In this document: positions 17,470 to 27,704 of the stretch, one piece after another
How positions within the stretch are numbered: the first letter of the stretch is position 1
Layout of the letters: the number at the start of each line of letters is the position of its first letter
Origin: Eubacteriales bacterium
Lineage (GTDB): Bacteria > Bacillota > Clostridia > Saccharofermentanales > UBA5734
Direction: 5' to 3'
DNA length: 42,716 nt
Assembly: GCA_028685755.1 (NCBI GenBank)
Contig: JAQUDJ010000011.1
Span: forward strand, 1 to 42,716
The notes under the pieces: generated by a model
The model's input: the letters and a program-made list of their open reading frames with translations, nothing else
Told to the model about the DNA's origin: nothing
Database searches by the model: none
Position numbers and translations under genes: made by a program

Positions 17470-18980
17470 GCACACGCGGGCTTTTTACTCCCATCACCAA
17501 AGTCCGCCGCCAGGTTTTTACCGAGGTCGCAACCCATGCTTATGAGCGGGACCTGGCCACTCCGGATTACAGTTACTTTTATGAATCATCCTATCGCATC
17601 ATACCGGGCGAGGTCGCCCATTACCGCGATAGTGTTTTTAAAGAACGAGCGATCATCCGCGAACGCATCCGGTTGGCGATGAGCTTGCCACTCCGTCCCG
17701 CAGATACGCACAAAAGTTTCACCGAGGGGATGTCCGACGTTGCCGTCGCCGAAAAGTGCCTCGACACACCGCTTGTCAACGTGATTCCCTTTGCCTGCGA
17801 AGCCTGTCCGACTGACCATTTCAAAGTCACAGACAATTGCCGTAAATGTTTAGCTCACCCCTGTACATCCGTTTGTCCGGTCAAAGCAGTCTCAATCGGC
17901 AAAACACGCGCGATCATCGATCAGGACAAGTGCATCAAGTGCGGGCGCTGCGAACAAGCATGCCCATACCATGCAATCGTTCGAACCGGCCGGCCATGCG
18001 CTGAATCTTGTGGAGCTGCCGCGATCGATAGTGATGAACTCGGCCGTGCAAAAATTAATCAAGACAAATGCGTCGCTTGTGGCATGTGTATTGTTAGTTG
18101 CCCTTTTGCCGCCATTACCGACAAATCTGAAATTTATCAAGTCGTCACCGCGATTCGTCTCGGTTATAAAGTCCATGCTGCACTAGCGCCAGCTTTTGTT
18201 GGTCAATTCGGACCACTCGCCACCCCAGGTAAAATTATTGCCGGCCTCAAAGCACTCGGGTTTAGCGACGTCATCGAAGTTGGCGTCGGTGCCGATATTG
18301 GCACAGTGATGGAAGCCGAAGAATATCTCGAAAAAGTTCCTCGTGAACATGATTTCCTTGGGACAAGTTGTTGTCCTGCTTGGGAAAGCTTTGCCCGTCA
18401 AACCCAACCCACCTTGTCCGCCTGTATTTCGGCCTCTTCGACCCCAATGAAGGCTACCGCACATGCCTTAAAGGGCCAGGAGCCCGCATCGGTTGTCGTC
18501 TTTATTGGACCATGCATCGCTAAAAAGCTCGAAGCCTTAGAACCTGAAGTCCGCCCTTTTGTCGATTTCGTGCTAACTTTCGAAGAATTGATGGGTATGT
18601 TCAGCGCTAAAAATGTCGATTTGGCTGGTCTTGAGGAAGATCAATTCCGTGCATCAGCCTCGCGAGACGGCCGCGGTTATGCAGTTGCCGGTGGCGTTGC
18701 TAATGCTATCAAAAACTGTATCGCAGAATTAGACCCCGAGCGCGATGTGCCGATTATGAAGGCCGACAGCCTATTTGAATGTAAAAAAATGCTCTCACTT
18801 GCCAAGGCCGGCAAAACAAGTGGTTACTTACTTGAAGGTATGGCCTGTCCTGGCGGCTGCGTTGGTGGCCCAGGCACGTTGATGCCCATTCCCCGCGCAG
18901 GTGCTGCCGTCAACGCCTTTGCTAACGACTCCCAATTCAAAACATCGTTAGCCAATGAAGCTGTATTACCAGAAAGATAA
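17466..18980 (+). CDS. Monomeric [FeFe]-hydrogenase, group B type
   Basis: Cytoplasmic hydrogenase of 504 residues making or consuming H2 with ferredoxin-type donors. All three H-cluster motifs are present: L1 TSCCPAW (proton-relay Cys302, ligand Cys303), L2 FIGPCIAKKLE (Cys350) and L3 EGMACPGGCVGG (Cys461, Cys465). Two [4Fe-4S] motifs precede them: CIKCGRCEQACP (from Cys156) and CVACGMCIVSCP (from Cys202); a further Cys cluster (CEACP, CRKCLAHPCTSVCP) lies at about 111-137. The start RGLFTPITKVRRQVFTEVA and the GPCIAKK version of L2 fit group B1/B3 rather than Clostridium CpI. Start ATG at 17466 overlaps the upstream stop. Maturases HydEFG are not in the window. Confidence 0.9.
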   Translation: MSTRGLFTPITKVRRQVFTEVATHAYERDLATPDYSYFYESSYRIIPGEVAHYRDSVFKERAIIRERIRLAMSLPLRPADTHKSFTEGMSDVAVAEKCLDTPLVNVIPFACEACPTDHFKVTDNCRKCLAHPCTSVCPVKAVSIGKTRAIIDQDKCIKCGRCEQACPYHAIVRTGRPCAESCGAAAIDSDELGRAKINQDKCVACGMCIVSCPFAAITDKSEIYQVVTAIRLGYKVHAALAPAFVGQFGPLATPGKIIAGLKALGFSDVIEVGVGADIGTVMEAEEYLEKVPREHDFLGTSCCPAWESFARQTQPTLSACISASSTPMKATAHALKGQEPASVVVFIGPCIAKKLEALEPEVRPFVDFVLTFEELMGMFSAKNVDLAGLEEDQFRASASRDGRGYAVAGGVANAIKNCIAELDPERDVPIMKADSLFECKKMLSLAKAGKTSGYLLEGMACPGGCVGGPGTLMPIPRAGAAVNAFANDSQFKTSLANEAVLPER

Positions 18981-19013
18981 CGCTCAAAACAACCCTGGTT
19001 TGAGGAGTACACA

Positions 19014-19991
19014 ATGGCCGCTCACATTTCGATCTGGAAAATTGGCAGTGGTGGTTGCATCGAAATCTCACAAGCAGACCTAGCAGCAGCGCGTGCTGAA
19101 ACTGGCCATTTTGTTTGGATCGATATCACCGAAAGCCCTGATCAGCACTTTCTCGACATTTTAGAAAAGCAACTCGGCCTGCATGAGATTGCGCTCGACA
19201 ACTTGTTTGATAATTTGCGCAACCCCCGGTTATTGGAATTTGACGATCATTTATTGTTGGGCGCGCGCGTCCTCAACAAGCTCGATCATGAAATGACTAT
19301 CAGTAATCTCGGTGTTGTTTTGAGCAAGGATTTCGTCTTAACTGCCCATGATGAACCGCTATCAATACTCGATCGAACCCTACAACGGGTCAAGGCGAAT
19401 AGTAACCAGGTCCAAAGTAAAGGCTCTGATCGCCTGCTGTATTTAATTCTCGATACGCTTGTGGATGACTATTATTTCACCCTCGATCACCTCAGTGAAG
19501 CGATTGATGATATCGACGACCGCGCGACCCAATTAACGCATCATCTCGATCGCGATTTGCAGCACGACATTTTGGATACCAAGCGTCAGTTGCTCGCCAT
19601 TCACCGTGCAGTATCCCCTTTACGTGATGCCCTGCTCAACTTGCGACGGACAAATCGGGCGCTGATCCATGAGGCCTCGGAACTTTACTTGCGCGATGTT
19701 TTTGAGCATATTTTGCAGTTGCTCGATACGGTTGAAACCTATCGGGAAATTCTCTCCAGCACAACTGAGTTGATCATGACCGCCGCAAGCAACCGGATGA
19801 ATGAAATCATTACCTTCCTAACGGTGTTTTCTACCTTCTTTTTCCCGATCAATTTCATCACCAGCTATTATGGGATGAACCTTGTGATGCCTGAGGCGAA
19901 GCTCGGGATCACCTACCCCATCGTGATCGCGCTCATGGGTGTGATGATCGCCTTAATGTTTATCTGGTTTAAACGCAAAAAGTGGCTGTGA
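19014..19991 (+). CDS. corA: CorA-family magnesium/divalent cation transporter
   Basis: Inner membrane channel for Mg2+ or Co2+/Ni2+. 325 residues: a long acidic/helical cytoplasmic part, then two membrane helices (about 262-284 and 299-319) joined by the signature YGMN (286-289) and the short outer loop MPEAKLG, ending in the basic KRKKWL. Residue-level specificity cannot be told. RBS GAGGAG before the ATG. Follows the hydrogenase after 33 nt and ends with a terminator, so it may be the last gene of that operon. Confidence 0.9.
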   Translation: MAAHISIWKIGSGGCIEISQADLAAARAETGHFVWIDITESPDQHFLDILEKQLGLHEIALDNLFDNLRNPRLLEFDDHLLLGARVLNKLDHEMTISNLGVVLSKDFVLTAHDEPLSILDRTLQRVKANSNQVQSKGSDRLLYLILDTLVDDYYFTLDHLSEAIDDIDDRATQLTHHLDRDLQHDILDTKRQLLAIHRAVSPLRDALLNLRRTNRALIHEASELYLRDVFEHILQLLDTVETYREILSSTTELIMTAASNRMNEIITFLTVFSTFFFPINFITSYYGMNLVMPEAKLGITYPIVIALMGVMIALMFIWFKRKKWL

Positions 19992-20063
19992 ATATGTTTT
20001 CATAATCACTCGAAAGTTCGGCCCTGTCTTGATTTGAGAGTAAAACTTCAACATAAAGAGTGA

Positions 20064-20100
20064 GTCCCCGGTTACCGCAACTGGGGGCTTTTGCTTTTAT
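20064..20100 (+). terminator. Terminator after corA
   Basis: Arms 20064-20073 and 20079-20088, 10 bp with G-U pairs, loop ACCGC, followed by TTTTGCTTTT. A -10-like TATACT (20098-20103) overlaps its end and could serve eno. Confidence 0.85.
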
Positions 20101-20129
20101 ACTCAAAATGGAAGTGCGCTTCTAAATGA

Positions 20130-21470
<1,341 letters not shown>

Positions 21471-21475
21471 ATCGG

Positions 21476-21805
21476 TCAAATAAAGACGAGCAAAACGCGT
21501 AAAGCCTGTTCAACCAGCCACACGGCGGCAGTTGCGCCAATGGCGACGGTGAGCAGGCTTTTACCGCGCAGGCCAAGCACGATCGCAATCAGAAATCCAG
21601 CTCCAGCAGACCAAGGTGAATCCGTTGCCCCAAAAATAGCTGGGACGGTCATACTCGCCAAAACCGCATAAGGTACATAATAAAGAAACGAACGCACAAA
21701 GTGGCTTTCAATTTTGCCACGAACGAGGATCAACGGTAACGCGCGTGGGATGTATGTCACGGCGGCCATTGTTGCGATTGCCGCAAGCAAATAACCATCA
21801 GACAT
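21476..21805 (-). CDS. azlD: AzlD-type branched-chain amino acid exporter subunit
   Basis: Small membrane partner of AzlC, exporting branched-chain amino acids or analogues. 109 residues, four hydrophobic segments; the start YLLAAIATMAAVTYIPRALPL with the charged-aromatic turn is typical. Start: ATG at 21805, with AAGGGGGCGG before it; the longer frame up to 21865 has a basic, non-membrane leader and overlaps azlC coding. Its start overlaps the azlC stop by 8 bp (translational coupling). Confidence 0.87.
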   Translation of the reverse strand: MSDGYLLAAIATMAAVTYIPRALPLILVRGKIESHFVRSFLYYVPYAVLASMTVPAIFGATDSPWSAGAGFLIAIVLGLRGKSLLTVAIGATAAVWLVEQALRVLLVFI

Positions 21806-22574
21806 CCGTTCCGCCCCCTTGGTTCGATTCGCTCTGCGGCGGTTCACTGTGCTGCACCGGCGCAAGCCAAGCCCCTAAGGCAGACGCAATTAATGTTGCT
21901 AGAATAATCTGCCACCCACCGCGCAACATTTCAAAAACAGGCAACTGGGCGATTAGCGTACTGAGCACAATGGCAATCGTGATAACTAACGCCACAGGTC
22001 GTGATTTTTTAAAAGTTGGCATGATTATCGCGACGAACATCGCATAGAGTGAAATGCCTAAGGCGCTGCGTAAGCTGCCGGGTAAAATGCCTCCGGTCAG
22101 AGCTCCAGAAAGCGTTCCGCCAATCCACCCCAAAATCGGTAGCGTCATCAAAGACAACATATACCGCGTGGTCAAGTTGCGGGGTTGGCTGATTGCCACT
22201 GCGTATACTTCATCCGTGATGCCATAGCTAATTGCCAAGCGTTGAATCAATCCCGTTCCTGGGGCAATTTTTTGCGAAAGCGAGAGCGACATCAGCATAT
22301 AACGCAAGTTGATCAGTAAGGTGGTCAAGGCAATTTCAAAAAGCGGTTGATGCAGAAAAATCAATTGCACCCCGGCAAACTGGCCTGCCGATGTGAGATT
22401 GGTCAGCGAAACCAGCGTTGTTGTTAGCGGGGATAAGCCGCCTTCGACCGCAAATAGGCCAAAGGCAAAAGACACCGCAAAATAGCCCAAGCCAATCGGC
22501 AGGCCATCCATGACGCCTTGAGGTATGGGTAATGCTTTATTTTTCACACAACCGATTATAGCCACCAGACCCAT
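21798..22574 (-). CDS. azlC: AzlC-type branched-chain amino acid permease
   Basis: Main subunit of the AzlCD exporter, about six to seven membrane helices. The family start is recognisable at GVMDGLPIGLGYFAVSFAFGL, and GQFAGVQLI and YMLMSLSLSQ follow. The open frame allows 258 residues from 22574, but a good promoter (-35 TTGTCC, -10 TATAAT) overlaps the first codons, with transcription expected near 22548. The likely true start is therefore GTG at 22547 (leaderless, ~249 aa) or ATG at 22511 (after AAGG, 237 aa, close to the family norm). Followed by azlD with an 8-bp overlap. Confidence 0.86.
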   Translation of the reverse strand: MGLVAIIGCVKNKALPIPQGVMDGLPIGLGYFAVSFAFGLFAVEGGLSPLTTTLVSLTNLTSAGQFAGVQLIFLHQPLFEIALTTLLINLRYMLMSLSLSQKIAPGTGLIQRLAISYGITDEVYAVAISQPRNLTTRYMLSLMTLPILGWIGGTLSGALTGGILPGSLRSALGISLYAMFVAIIMPTFKKSRPVALVITIAIVLSTLIAQLPVFEMLRGGWQIILATLIASALGAWLAPVQHSEPPQSESNQGGGTDV

Positions 22575-22583
22575 TTAGGACAA
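22555..22583 (-). promoter_or_regulatory. Promoter of azlCD
   Basis: Leftward -35 TTGTCC (22583-22578), 17-bp spacer, -10 TATAAT (22560-22555). The start point would fall at about 22548, one base before an in-frame GTG (22547), suggesting a leaderless message. Confidence 0.65.
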
Positions 22584-22636
22584 GGTTTGACGAGCCGAAT
22601 TTGATTTCATATTTGATTTCACGCGATTGCCGATAA

Positions 22637-22666
22637 TTGCGACCACACCTGCTTCTGCGGTATCAT
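22637..22666 (+). promoter_or_regulatory. Promoter of the phosphatase-nadE-mutM operon
   Basis: -35 TTGCGA (22637-22642), 18-bp spacer, -10 TATCAT (22661-22666), 44 nt before the ATG at 22711. An 11-bp direct repeat (ATTTGATTTCA, about 22599-22621) lies just upstream. Confidence 0.5.
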
Positions 22667-22710
22667 GTCAACAGTAATCTTTCTCAAAATCTTGGACGGG
22701 AGAATCCTCC

Positions 22711-23358
22711 ATGCTGACACTTTACTTCGCCCGTCACGGCGAAACAATCTGGAATACCCAAAGCCGGATGCAAGGTCGCCTCGATACCGATTTGACTGAA
22801 AAAGGGCTTGAGCAAGCCCTTGCGCTCGGCGCTTTGTTGCGGGGGATTCCTTTCGATCAGGTCTATGTCAGTCCCACCCCGCGAGCTCAACGCACGACCC
22901 AACTCGCACTCGAAGCGGGTCAGTTTGCTGGGCTTTTGCAAGCCCAAACCGATGAACGCGTCCACGAAATGGACCTCGGCGATTGGGAAGGACTATCAGT
23001 CGATGAGGTCAAAGCCATCGCAGGTGAGAATTTGCAAAAGTTCTTCTTTTCGCCATCCGAATATGTCCCGACAGGGAGTGGCGAAACCTATGCACAAGTT
23101 AGTGCCCGAATGGCAGATTTTTTGCACGATATCGAAGAACAAGCACGCGTGGCCCTGACGCTAGGCCAACCACGTCATGTTTTGTTAATTAGCCACAATA
23201 TCACCCTCAAAGCTTTATTAGCTTTGCTGAAAAGACGCCCGCTCGAGATGCTTCGTGATGGCCCCCCACTCTTGCAAGCCTCGCTTTACCGAGCGACCTA
23301 TCAAGCTAATGGGACGTGGGAAATTGTTGAACCAGAACAGAAAGGGGCTCACCCATGA
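22711..23358 (+). CDS. Histidine phosphatase family protein (phosphoglycerate mutase-like)
   Basis: Branch 1 histidine phosphatase, 215 residues. The phospho-acceptor motif is LYFARHGETIWN (His9) with SRMQGRLDTDLTEKG, the SPTPRAQRT arginine, and the second histidine in LLISHN. Such proteins include cofactor-dependent phosphoglycerate mutases and small-molecule phosphatases (for example of the CobC/PhoE type); the lack of the longer mutase insert points to a phosphatase. RBS GGGAG before ATG. Its stop overlaps the nadE ATG (23355-23358). Confidence 0.85.
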   Translation: MLTLYFARHGETIWNTQSRMQGRLDTDLTEKGLEQALALGALLRGIPFDQVYVSPTPRAQRTTQLALEAGQFAGLLQAQTDERVHEMDLGDWEGLSVDEVKAIAGENLQKFFFSPSEYVPTGSGETYAQVSARMADFLHDIEEQARVALTLGQPRHVLLISHNITLKALLALLKRRPLEMLRDGPPLLQASLYRATYQANGTWEIVEPEQKGAHP

Positions 23359-25271
23359 TTGATGGTTTTGTTCGAGTCGCAGCCGCGACCCCCGCGATCA
23401 AAGTCGCCGATTGCTTGTACAATGCAGACCAAATTCGCCATCTAATGCTCGAGGCTCAACGCCAAAAAGTCTCGGTCCTTGTGACACCTGAGCTTTCTTT
23501 GACCGGTTATACGTGTTCGGATTTGTTTCTGAGTCGGACTTTACAGCAAGGGGCACTTGCCGCGTTGGAATCACTCATAGCCTCGAGCAAAGCTTTAGAT
23601 GTCCTAACCTTAGTTGGCATGCCTTTAGCCATCGGCTCGATGCTCTATAATGTCGCAGCAGTCATTCAAGGCGGGCGATTGCTCGGTTTGATTCCTAAAT
23701 CCAACATTCCAAATTACGCAGAATTTTATGAAGCGCGCCATTTTTCCCCTGGTCCAGCGCTTTCAACCATCACGCTTTTTGGTGAAAGCGTGCCTTTCGG
23801 GACAAATCTGCTCTTTGCGTGTGCCCAAAACCCTGATTTTGTGGTCGCGGCAGAGATATGCGAAGACTTGTGGGTCCTGGAATCACCATCACTACACCAC
23901 GCACGGGCTGGAGCTACCGTGATTGCCAATTTGTCCGCTAGTGATGAATTGATCGGCAAAGCTGATTACCGCCGTCTATTGGTTCAGAGTCATTCCGGAC
24001 GTTTAATCAGTGCCTACGTCTATGCTGACGCTGGTGAAGGTGAGTCCACCACAGATCTTGTCTTTTCTGGACATAATTTAATCTATGAAAATAGCCGCCG
24101 ATTGGCTGAATCACCGCTCTTTTCATTAGGCCTAACCACAGCAGACGTCGATGTTCAGCTCCTTAATGCTGAACGACGCCGTCAGAACACGTTTTTAGCC
24201 GGAAAGACAGGTGCCGCGGTGTATCAGACGATCGAGTTTAGCATCCGCACCCAAGCACTAGATTTGCGGCGGAGCGTCGCGGCACATCCATTTGTCCCGC
24301 AAAGCCAGCACGATTTAGCTGAGCGATGTGAAGAAATTCTCACCCTTCAAGTACAAGGTTTAAAGAAGCGTTTAGCCCATACCAAGACCCGTTCTGCCAT
24401 CATTGGCTTGTCTGGCGGCCTCGATTCAACGCTCGCCCTGATCGTCACCGCGCGCGCATTCGATTTGCTCGAGTTGCCCCGCGCGGGCATAATCGCGGTT
24501 ACGATGCCTGGATTTGGGACAACAGACCGCACCTATAGCAACGCGTTACAGCTTGCGAAAAGTCTCGAAACAACATTGCGTGAGATTCCAATCCGCGCCG
24601 CTGTCATTCAGCACTTTGCAGATATCGGTCACCCCGATGACTTGCACGATGTGACCTATGAGAATTCACAAGCACGTGAACGCACCCAGATTTTAATGGA
24701 TATTGCTAATCAAACTTCAGGACTCGTTATCGGTACCGGTGATTTATCGGAATTAGCACTAGGCTGGGCGACCTATAACGGCGACCACATGTCCATGTAT
24801 GCTGTGAACAGTTCCGTCCCTAAAACCTTAGTCCGCCATCTCGTGCGTCATGCTGCCGGTCAAGCTCAAGGGGTTGCGGATATAAGCCTTAATCAAGTTT
24901 TGCTCGATATCCTGGACACACCTGTAAGTCCTGAATTACTCCCGCCAAAGGATGGCCAAATTGCTCAGCAAACTGAGCAAATCGTCGGTCCGTATGAACT
25001 CCACGATTTTTACCTTTATTATTTAGTCCGTTTTGGCTTTTCGCCTAAAAAGATTCTCCGACTAGCGCGTCTAGCTTTTGCCGGGCAATATGACGAAACG
25101 ACCTTACACAATTGGCTCGTCATCTTCGTGCGGCGTTTCTTCTCACAACAATTTAAGCGTTCCTGTTTGCCTGATGGACCGAAAGTCGGTTCCGTCACCC
25201 TCTCGCCGCGAGGTGATTGGCGCATGCCGAGCGATGCCGAGGCGACGCTTTGGTTAGCCGAATTGACTTAA
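23355..25271 (+). CDS. nadE: Glutamine-dependent NAD+ synthetase
   Basis: Last step of NAD synthesis, using ammonia channelled from glutamine. 638 residues, the standard length for the two-domain form. N-terminal nitrilase-type glutaminase with triad Glu46 (VTPELSLTGY), Lys115 (IPKSNIPNY) and Cys169 (AAEICEDLW); C-terminal synthetase with the PP-loop SGGLDST (353-359) and GTGDLSELALGW. Overlaps the preceding phosphatase by 4 bp and is followed by mutM after 58 nt. Confidence 0.97.
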   Translation: MIDGFVRVAAATPAIKVADCLYNADQIRHLMLEAQRQKVSVLVTPELSLTGYTCSDLFLSRTLQQGALAALESLIASSKALDVLTLVGMPLAIGSMLYNVAAVIQGGRLLGLIPKSNIPNYAEFYEARHFSPGPALSTITLFGESVPFGTNLLFACAQNPDFVVAAEICEDLWVLESPSLHHARAGATVIANLSASDELIGKADYRRLLVQSHSGRLISAYVYADAGEGESTTDLVFSGHNLIYENSRRLAESPLFSLGLTTADVDVQLLNAERRRQNTFLAGKTGAAVYQTIEFSIRTQALDLRRSVAAHPFVPQSQHDLAERCEEILTLQVQGLKKRLAHTKTRSAIIGLSGGLDSTLALIVTARAFDLLELPRAGIIAVTMPGFGTTDRTYSNALQLAKSLETTLREIPIRAAVIQHFADIGHPDDLHDVTYENSQARERTQILMDIANQTSGLVIGTGDLSELALGWATYNGDHMSMYAVNSSVPKTLVRHLVRHAAGQAQGVADISLNQVLLDILDTPVSPELLPPKDGQIAQQTEQIVGPYELHDFYLYYLVRFGFSPKKILRLARLAFAGQYDETTLHNWLVIFVRRFFSQQFKRSCLPDGPKVGSVTLSPRGDWRMPSDAEATLWLAELT

Positions 25272-25329
25272 GGCAGATTGCACGTAGCTGCACGATTCTA
25301 GGCGAAAATGAAACGCAAAAGGATTTTAG

Positions 25330-26202
25330 ATGCCTGAATTACCGGAAGTTGAAACCGTTCGCCTCAGCCTTGAACCATTAATTGTGGGTACAAGGATCAG
25401 CGAACTAAAAGCCCTCCATGCAAGTGTGCTGATTGACTGGACGAATGAAAATTTCCCCGGCTTAACAGCTGAAGGTTTGCAAATCACGGCCATCCGAAGA
25501 AGGGGCAAGTATTTACTCTTTGACCTCGAAAATGACCTGATGCTCGTTGCCCATCTCCGGATGACGGGCCAATTTAAGTACCAACAGCCGCCCCAAGCCC
25601 TCGTCAAACATGATCACGTCGCTTTTCGATTAGTGAGCGCTGATGCAGTAGAGTCAATTCAATTAATTTTTCATGATACTCGCCGCTTTGGCCGCATTTG
25701 GCTATTACATCGATCGCAACAAGACCGTATCGCTGGATTAAAGACTCTTGGTCCTGAACCACACGATCCCCTGCTGACAGGCGCAATTTTACACAAGCGA
25801 CTACAACGTCGCGCGCAGTCCAACCTCAAAGCTGTCCTGCTTGATCAGACCGTTATTGCCGGATTGGGGAATATTTACGTTGACGAGTCTTTGTTTTTAA
25901 GTCAAATCAATCCAACCCGGATAGCAGGGTCATTAACCCTCGCAGAATGCGATCGCTTACTCAACAACATTCGAGAGATTTTAACGCGAGCTGTTCATGC
26001 GCATGGAACTTCGATTAAGGACTATGTCGATGCGCTCAATGTTCGCGGCACTTTTCAGTATCAGTTGCAAGTCTATGGTCGCGGCAATCAGGCGTGTAAC
26101 GTCTGTGGTCAGGCTTTAATAAAAACACAACTTGCTGGGCGAACGACCGTTTATTGTCCACATTGTCAGCCGCTTAAGCCTCTGCAATCGAAATCGCGTT
26201 GA
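25330..26202 (+). CDS. mutM: Formamidopyrimidine-DNA glycosylase
   Basis: Base-excision repair enzyme removing 8-oxoguanine and FapyG, with AP-lyase activity. 290 residues. Catalytic Pro2 and Glu3 (MPELPEVETV), Lys60 (RRRGKY), the helix-two-turn-helix GLGNIYVDE and a C-terminal zinc finger with Cys256, Cys259, Cys276 and Cys279. RBS AAAAGGA before the ATG. Its last 29 bp overlap the end of the convergent ferredoxin gene. Confidence 0.97.
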   Translation: MPELPEVETVRLSLEPLIVGTRISELKALHASVLIDWTNENFPGLTAEGLQITAIRRRGKYLLFDLENDLMLVAHLRMTGQFKYQQPPQALVKHDHVAFRLVSADAVESIQLIFHDTRRFGRIWLLHRSQQDRIAGLKTLGPEPHDPLLTGAILHKRLQRRAQSNLKAVLLDQTVIAGLGNIYVDESLFLSQINPTRIAGSLTLAECDRLLNNIREILTRAVHAHGTSIKDYVDALNVRGTFQYQLQVYGRGNQACNVCGQALIKTQLAGRTTVYCPHCQPLKPLQSKSR

Positions 26203-26368
26203 CGGGACAATATTCAAGGATCGCCTCTAAACGCTCCTTAAGATCATCATCTGAAGCATCGCCAATGACCTTTGCAATCATGGTTGATTCAATCACAAAG
26301 AGATCTGGACTGATTTGAGCGCAAAGTCCGCAACCGATGCATCGGGATTCATCTATGATCGGCTTCAT
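26174..26368 (-). CDS. Small 4Fe-4S ferredoxin
   Basis: A 64-residue soluble electron carrier. The motif CIGCGLC followed by AQISPDLF and, near the end, YCPVNAI gives the four cysteines of a single [4Fe-4S] cluster (Cys-x2-Cys-x2-Cys...Cys-Pro). Start: ATG at 26368 with GGAGG just upstream (GGAGGACTTATG); the longer frame to 26488 has no RBS. The 3' end overlaps mutM coding by 29 bp on the other strand. A possible partner for the hydrogenase elsewhere in the window. Confidence 0.9.
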   Translation of the reverse strand: MKPIIDESRCIGCGLCAQISPDLFVIESTMIAKVIGDASDDDLKERLEAILEYCPVNAISIAEA

Positions 26369-26476
26369 AAGTCCTCCGAAACGAAGATAGTCTGCAACCG
26401 ATTTTATCAGAAGGCCTTTACATCTGATATAGTGATTATGAAACCGATAACAAATGATTAGAAAGTGAGGTTTTCT

Positions 26477-27268
26477 GTGACTTCGCAACCAGCTCTCGTT
26501 TTTTTTGATTTAGATGGAACTTTACTCGACAAGCAACATCGCCCAGTGCCTTCAGCCGTCGCTGCGATCAGGCAATTGCGTGCAAACGGCCATTTAACAT
26601 ACATCAATACTGGCCGCTGTATGGCCATGATCAATCAGGAAATCATTGACGTTGGGTTTGATGGCATCATTGCCGGCTGTGGTACCCATGTTATTTTCAA
26701 TGGCCATACGATTCATAATCTGCTCATGCCAACAGATCTGCTCAATGAAGCGCTCCGTCTGATGGTTGAAAATCACGTCGATTTTTGGCTTGAAGGCCCT
26801 GAATGTGTTTACCTAGACACGCTCACATCAGGGAACTTCCATAATGAGTTTATCGAGTTCTTTCATAACTGGCTTATACAATTTAACGATTTTCGCCAAG
26901 GCAATCTCAGGGTCAATAAATTTAGCTATGAATGTAATGCACGCAGTAATTTTGCTCCTGTTGAAGCCTTTATTCGAAAGCATTTTGACTTAATTTTACA
27001 TCGCCCGGAGCATGGCGAGGTTTTGTCAATCGGCTATTCAAAGGCTACCGGCATGGCTTTAATTAAGGACCTCTTGCGTCGACCCGATGCTTTAACGTAT
27101 GCTTTTGGTGATAGCCTCAATGATCTTGATATGCTTAAGGCTGCGGATGTCGGGGTTGCGATGGGTGGTAGTATGCCACACCTAATCGAGCATTCGGATC
27201 ACTTGACGGATGCACCCGATGATCATGGTATTGAAAAGGCCTTGCGACATTATCAACTTATTGAATAG
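26477..27268 (+). CDS. HAD-superfamily hydrolase, Cof type
   Basis: A 263-residue phosphatase-like protein. Motif I is FFDLDGTLLD, motif II lies in YINTGR, the motif III lysine in SIGYSKATGMALIKD, and motif IV is FGDSLNDLDML. The large C2B-type cap marks the Cof/YwpJ group, which dephosphorylates sugar phosphates or flavin-type substrates; the substrate is not predictable. Start: GTG at 26477 has AGTGAGG 6 nt upstream; GTG at 26465 is inside that RBS. Confidence 0.88.
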   Translation: MTSQPALVFFDLDGTLLDKQHRPVPSAVAAIRQLRANGHLTYINTGRCMAMINQEIIDVGFDGIIAGCGTHVIFNGHTIHNLLMPTDLLNEALRLMVENHVDFWLEGPECVYLDTLTSGNFHNEFIEFFHNWLIQFNDFRQGNLRVNKFSYECNARSNFAPVEAFIRKHFDLILHRPEHGEVLSIGYSKATGMALIKDLLRRPDALTYAFGDSLNDLDMLKAADVGVAMGGSMPHLIEHSDHLTDAPDDHGIEKALRHYQLIE

Positions 27269-27432
27269 GTACGGGCCATTATTGCAACATATTGTCGAAA
27301 TTGTGCCTGTTCATTGTGATTGTACACAAGATGCCTTGACAAATTCTGTGCGATATAACAAGATGGAGTTGTCCTTTAAACGTTTCCAAAGCCTAATCGT
27401 AGGCAAAAATAAAAGAAAGCAGGAATTACCCC

Positions 27433-27681
27433 ATGAAAGTTTTCAATGTTGATGTCGATTCATTCGCCAAGCTGATTCAGTCCTGCAAAGGTACCGTCGT
27501 TATTGTTACTGAAGATGGTGACCGCATTGTGACCAACAGCATGCTCTCCGCACTGATCGGTTTTGCTAAAGTCCTTGAAGTTGCTTCCCTCAAGGAAATT
27601 GAATTTGAGTGCGAAAACCCGGAAGACCGCGTTCGCGTTGTTGAATTCATGATGAAGTATCGCGCACCAGAAGCAAAATAA
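27433..27681 (+). CDS. Small HPr-like protein without histidine
   Basis: An 82-residue protein whose pattern resembles the HPr fold: a DVDSFAKLIQSC helix, beta strand TVVIVTEDGDRIV, the NSMLSALIGFAKV segment (placed like the Ser46 region of HPr), and a final helix EDRVRVVEFMMKY. There is no histidine anywhere, so the phosphotransfer His15 of PTS HPr is absent. It could be a regulatory HPr relative (Crh-like logic) or an unrelated small protein; I hold the fold assignment loosely. Short AGGA RBS. Upstream 27269-27432 has a TTGACA at 27336 but no properly spaced -10. Confidence 0.6.
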   Translation: MKVFNVDVDSFAKLIQSCKGTVVIVTEDGDRIVTNSMLSALIGFAKVLEVASLKEIEFECENPEDRVRVVEFMMKYRAPEAK

Positions 27682-27704
27682 AAGATTCCGCCCTTGCCTC
27701 CCTT

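Noticed and set aside
27336-27359. TTGACA and TATAAC before the HPr-like gene
   Set aside because: Spacer is only 12 bp, too short for a promoter; no alternative pairing looked convincing.
27210-27452. 80-codon frame between the HAD and HPr-like genes
   Set aside because: Overlaps the end of the HAD gene and the RBS of the next gene; no RBS or conserved features.
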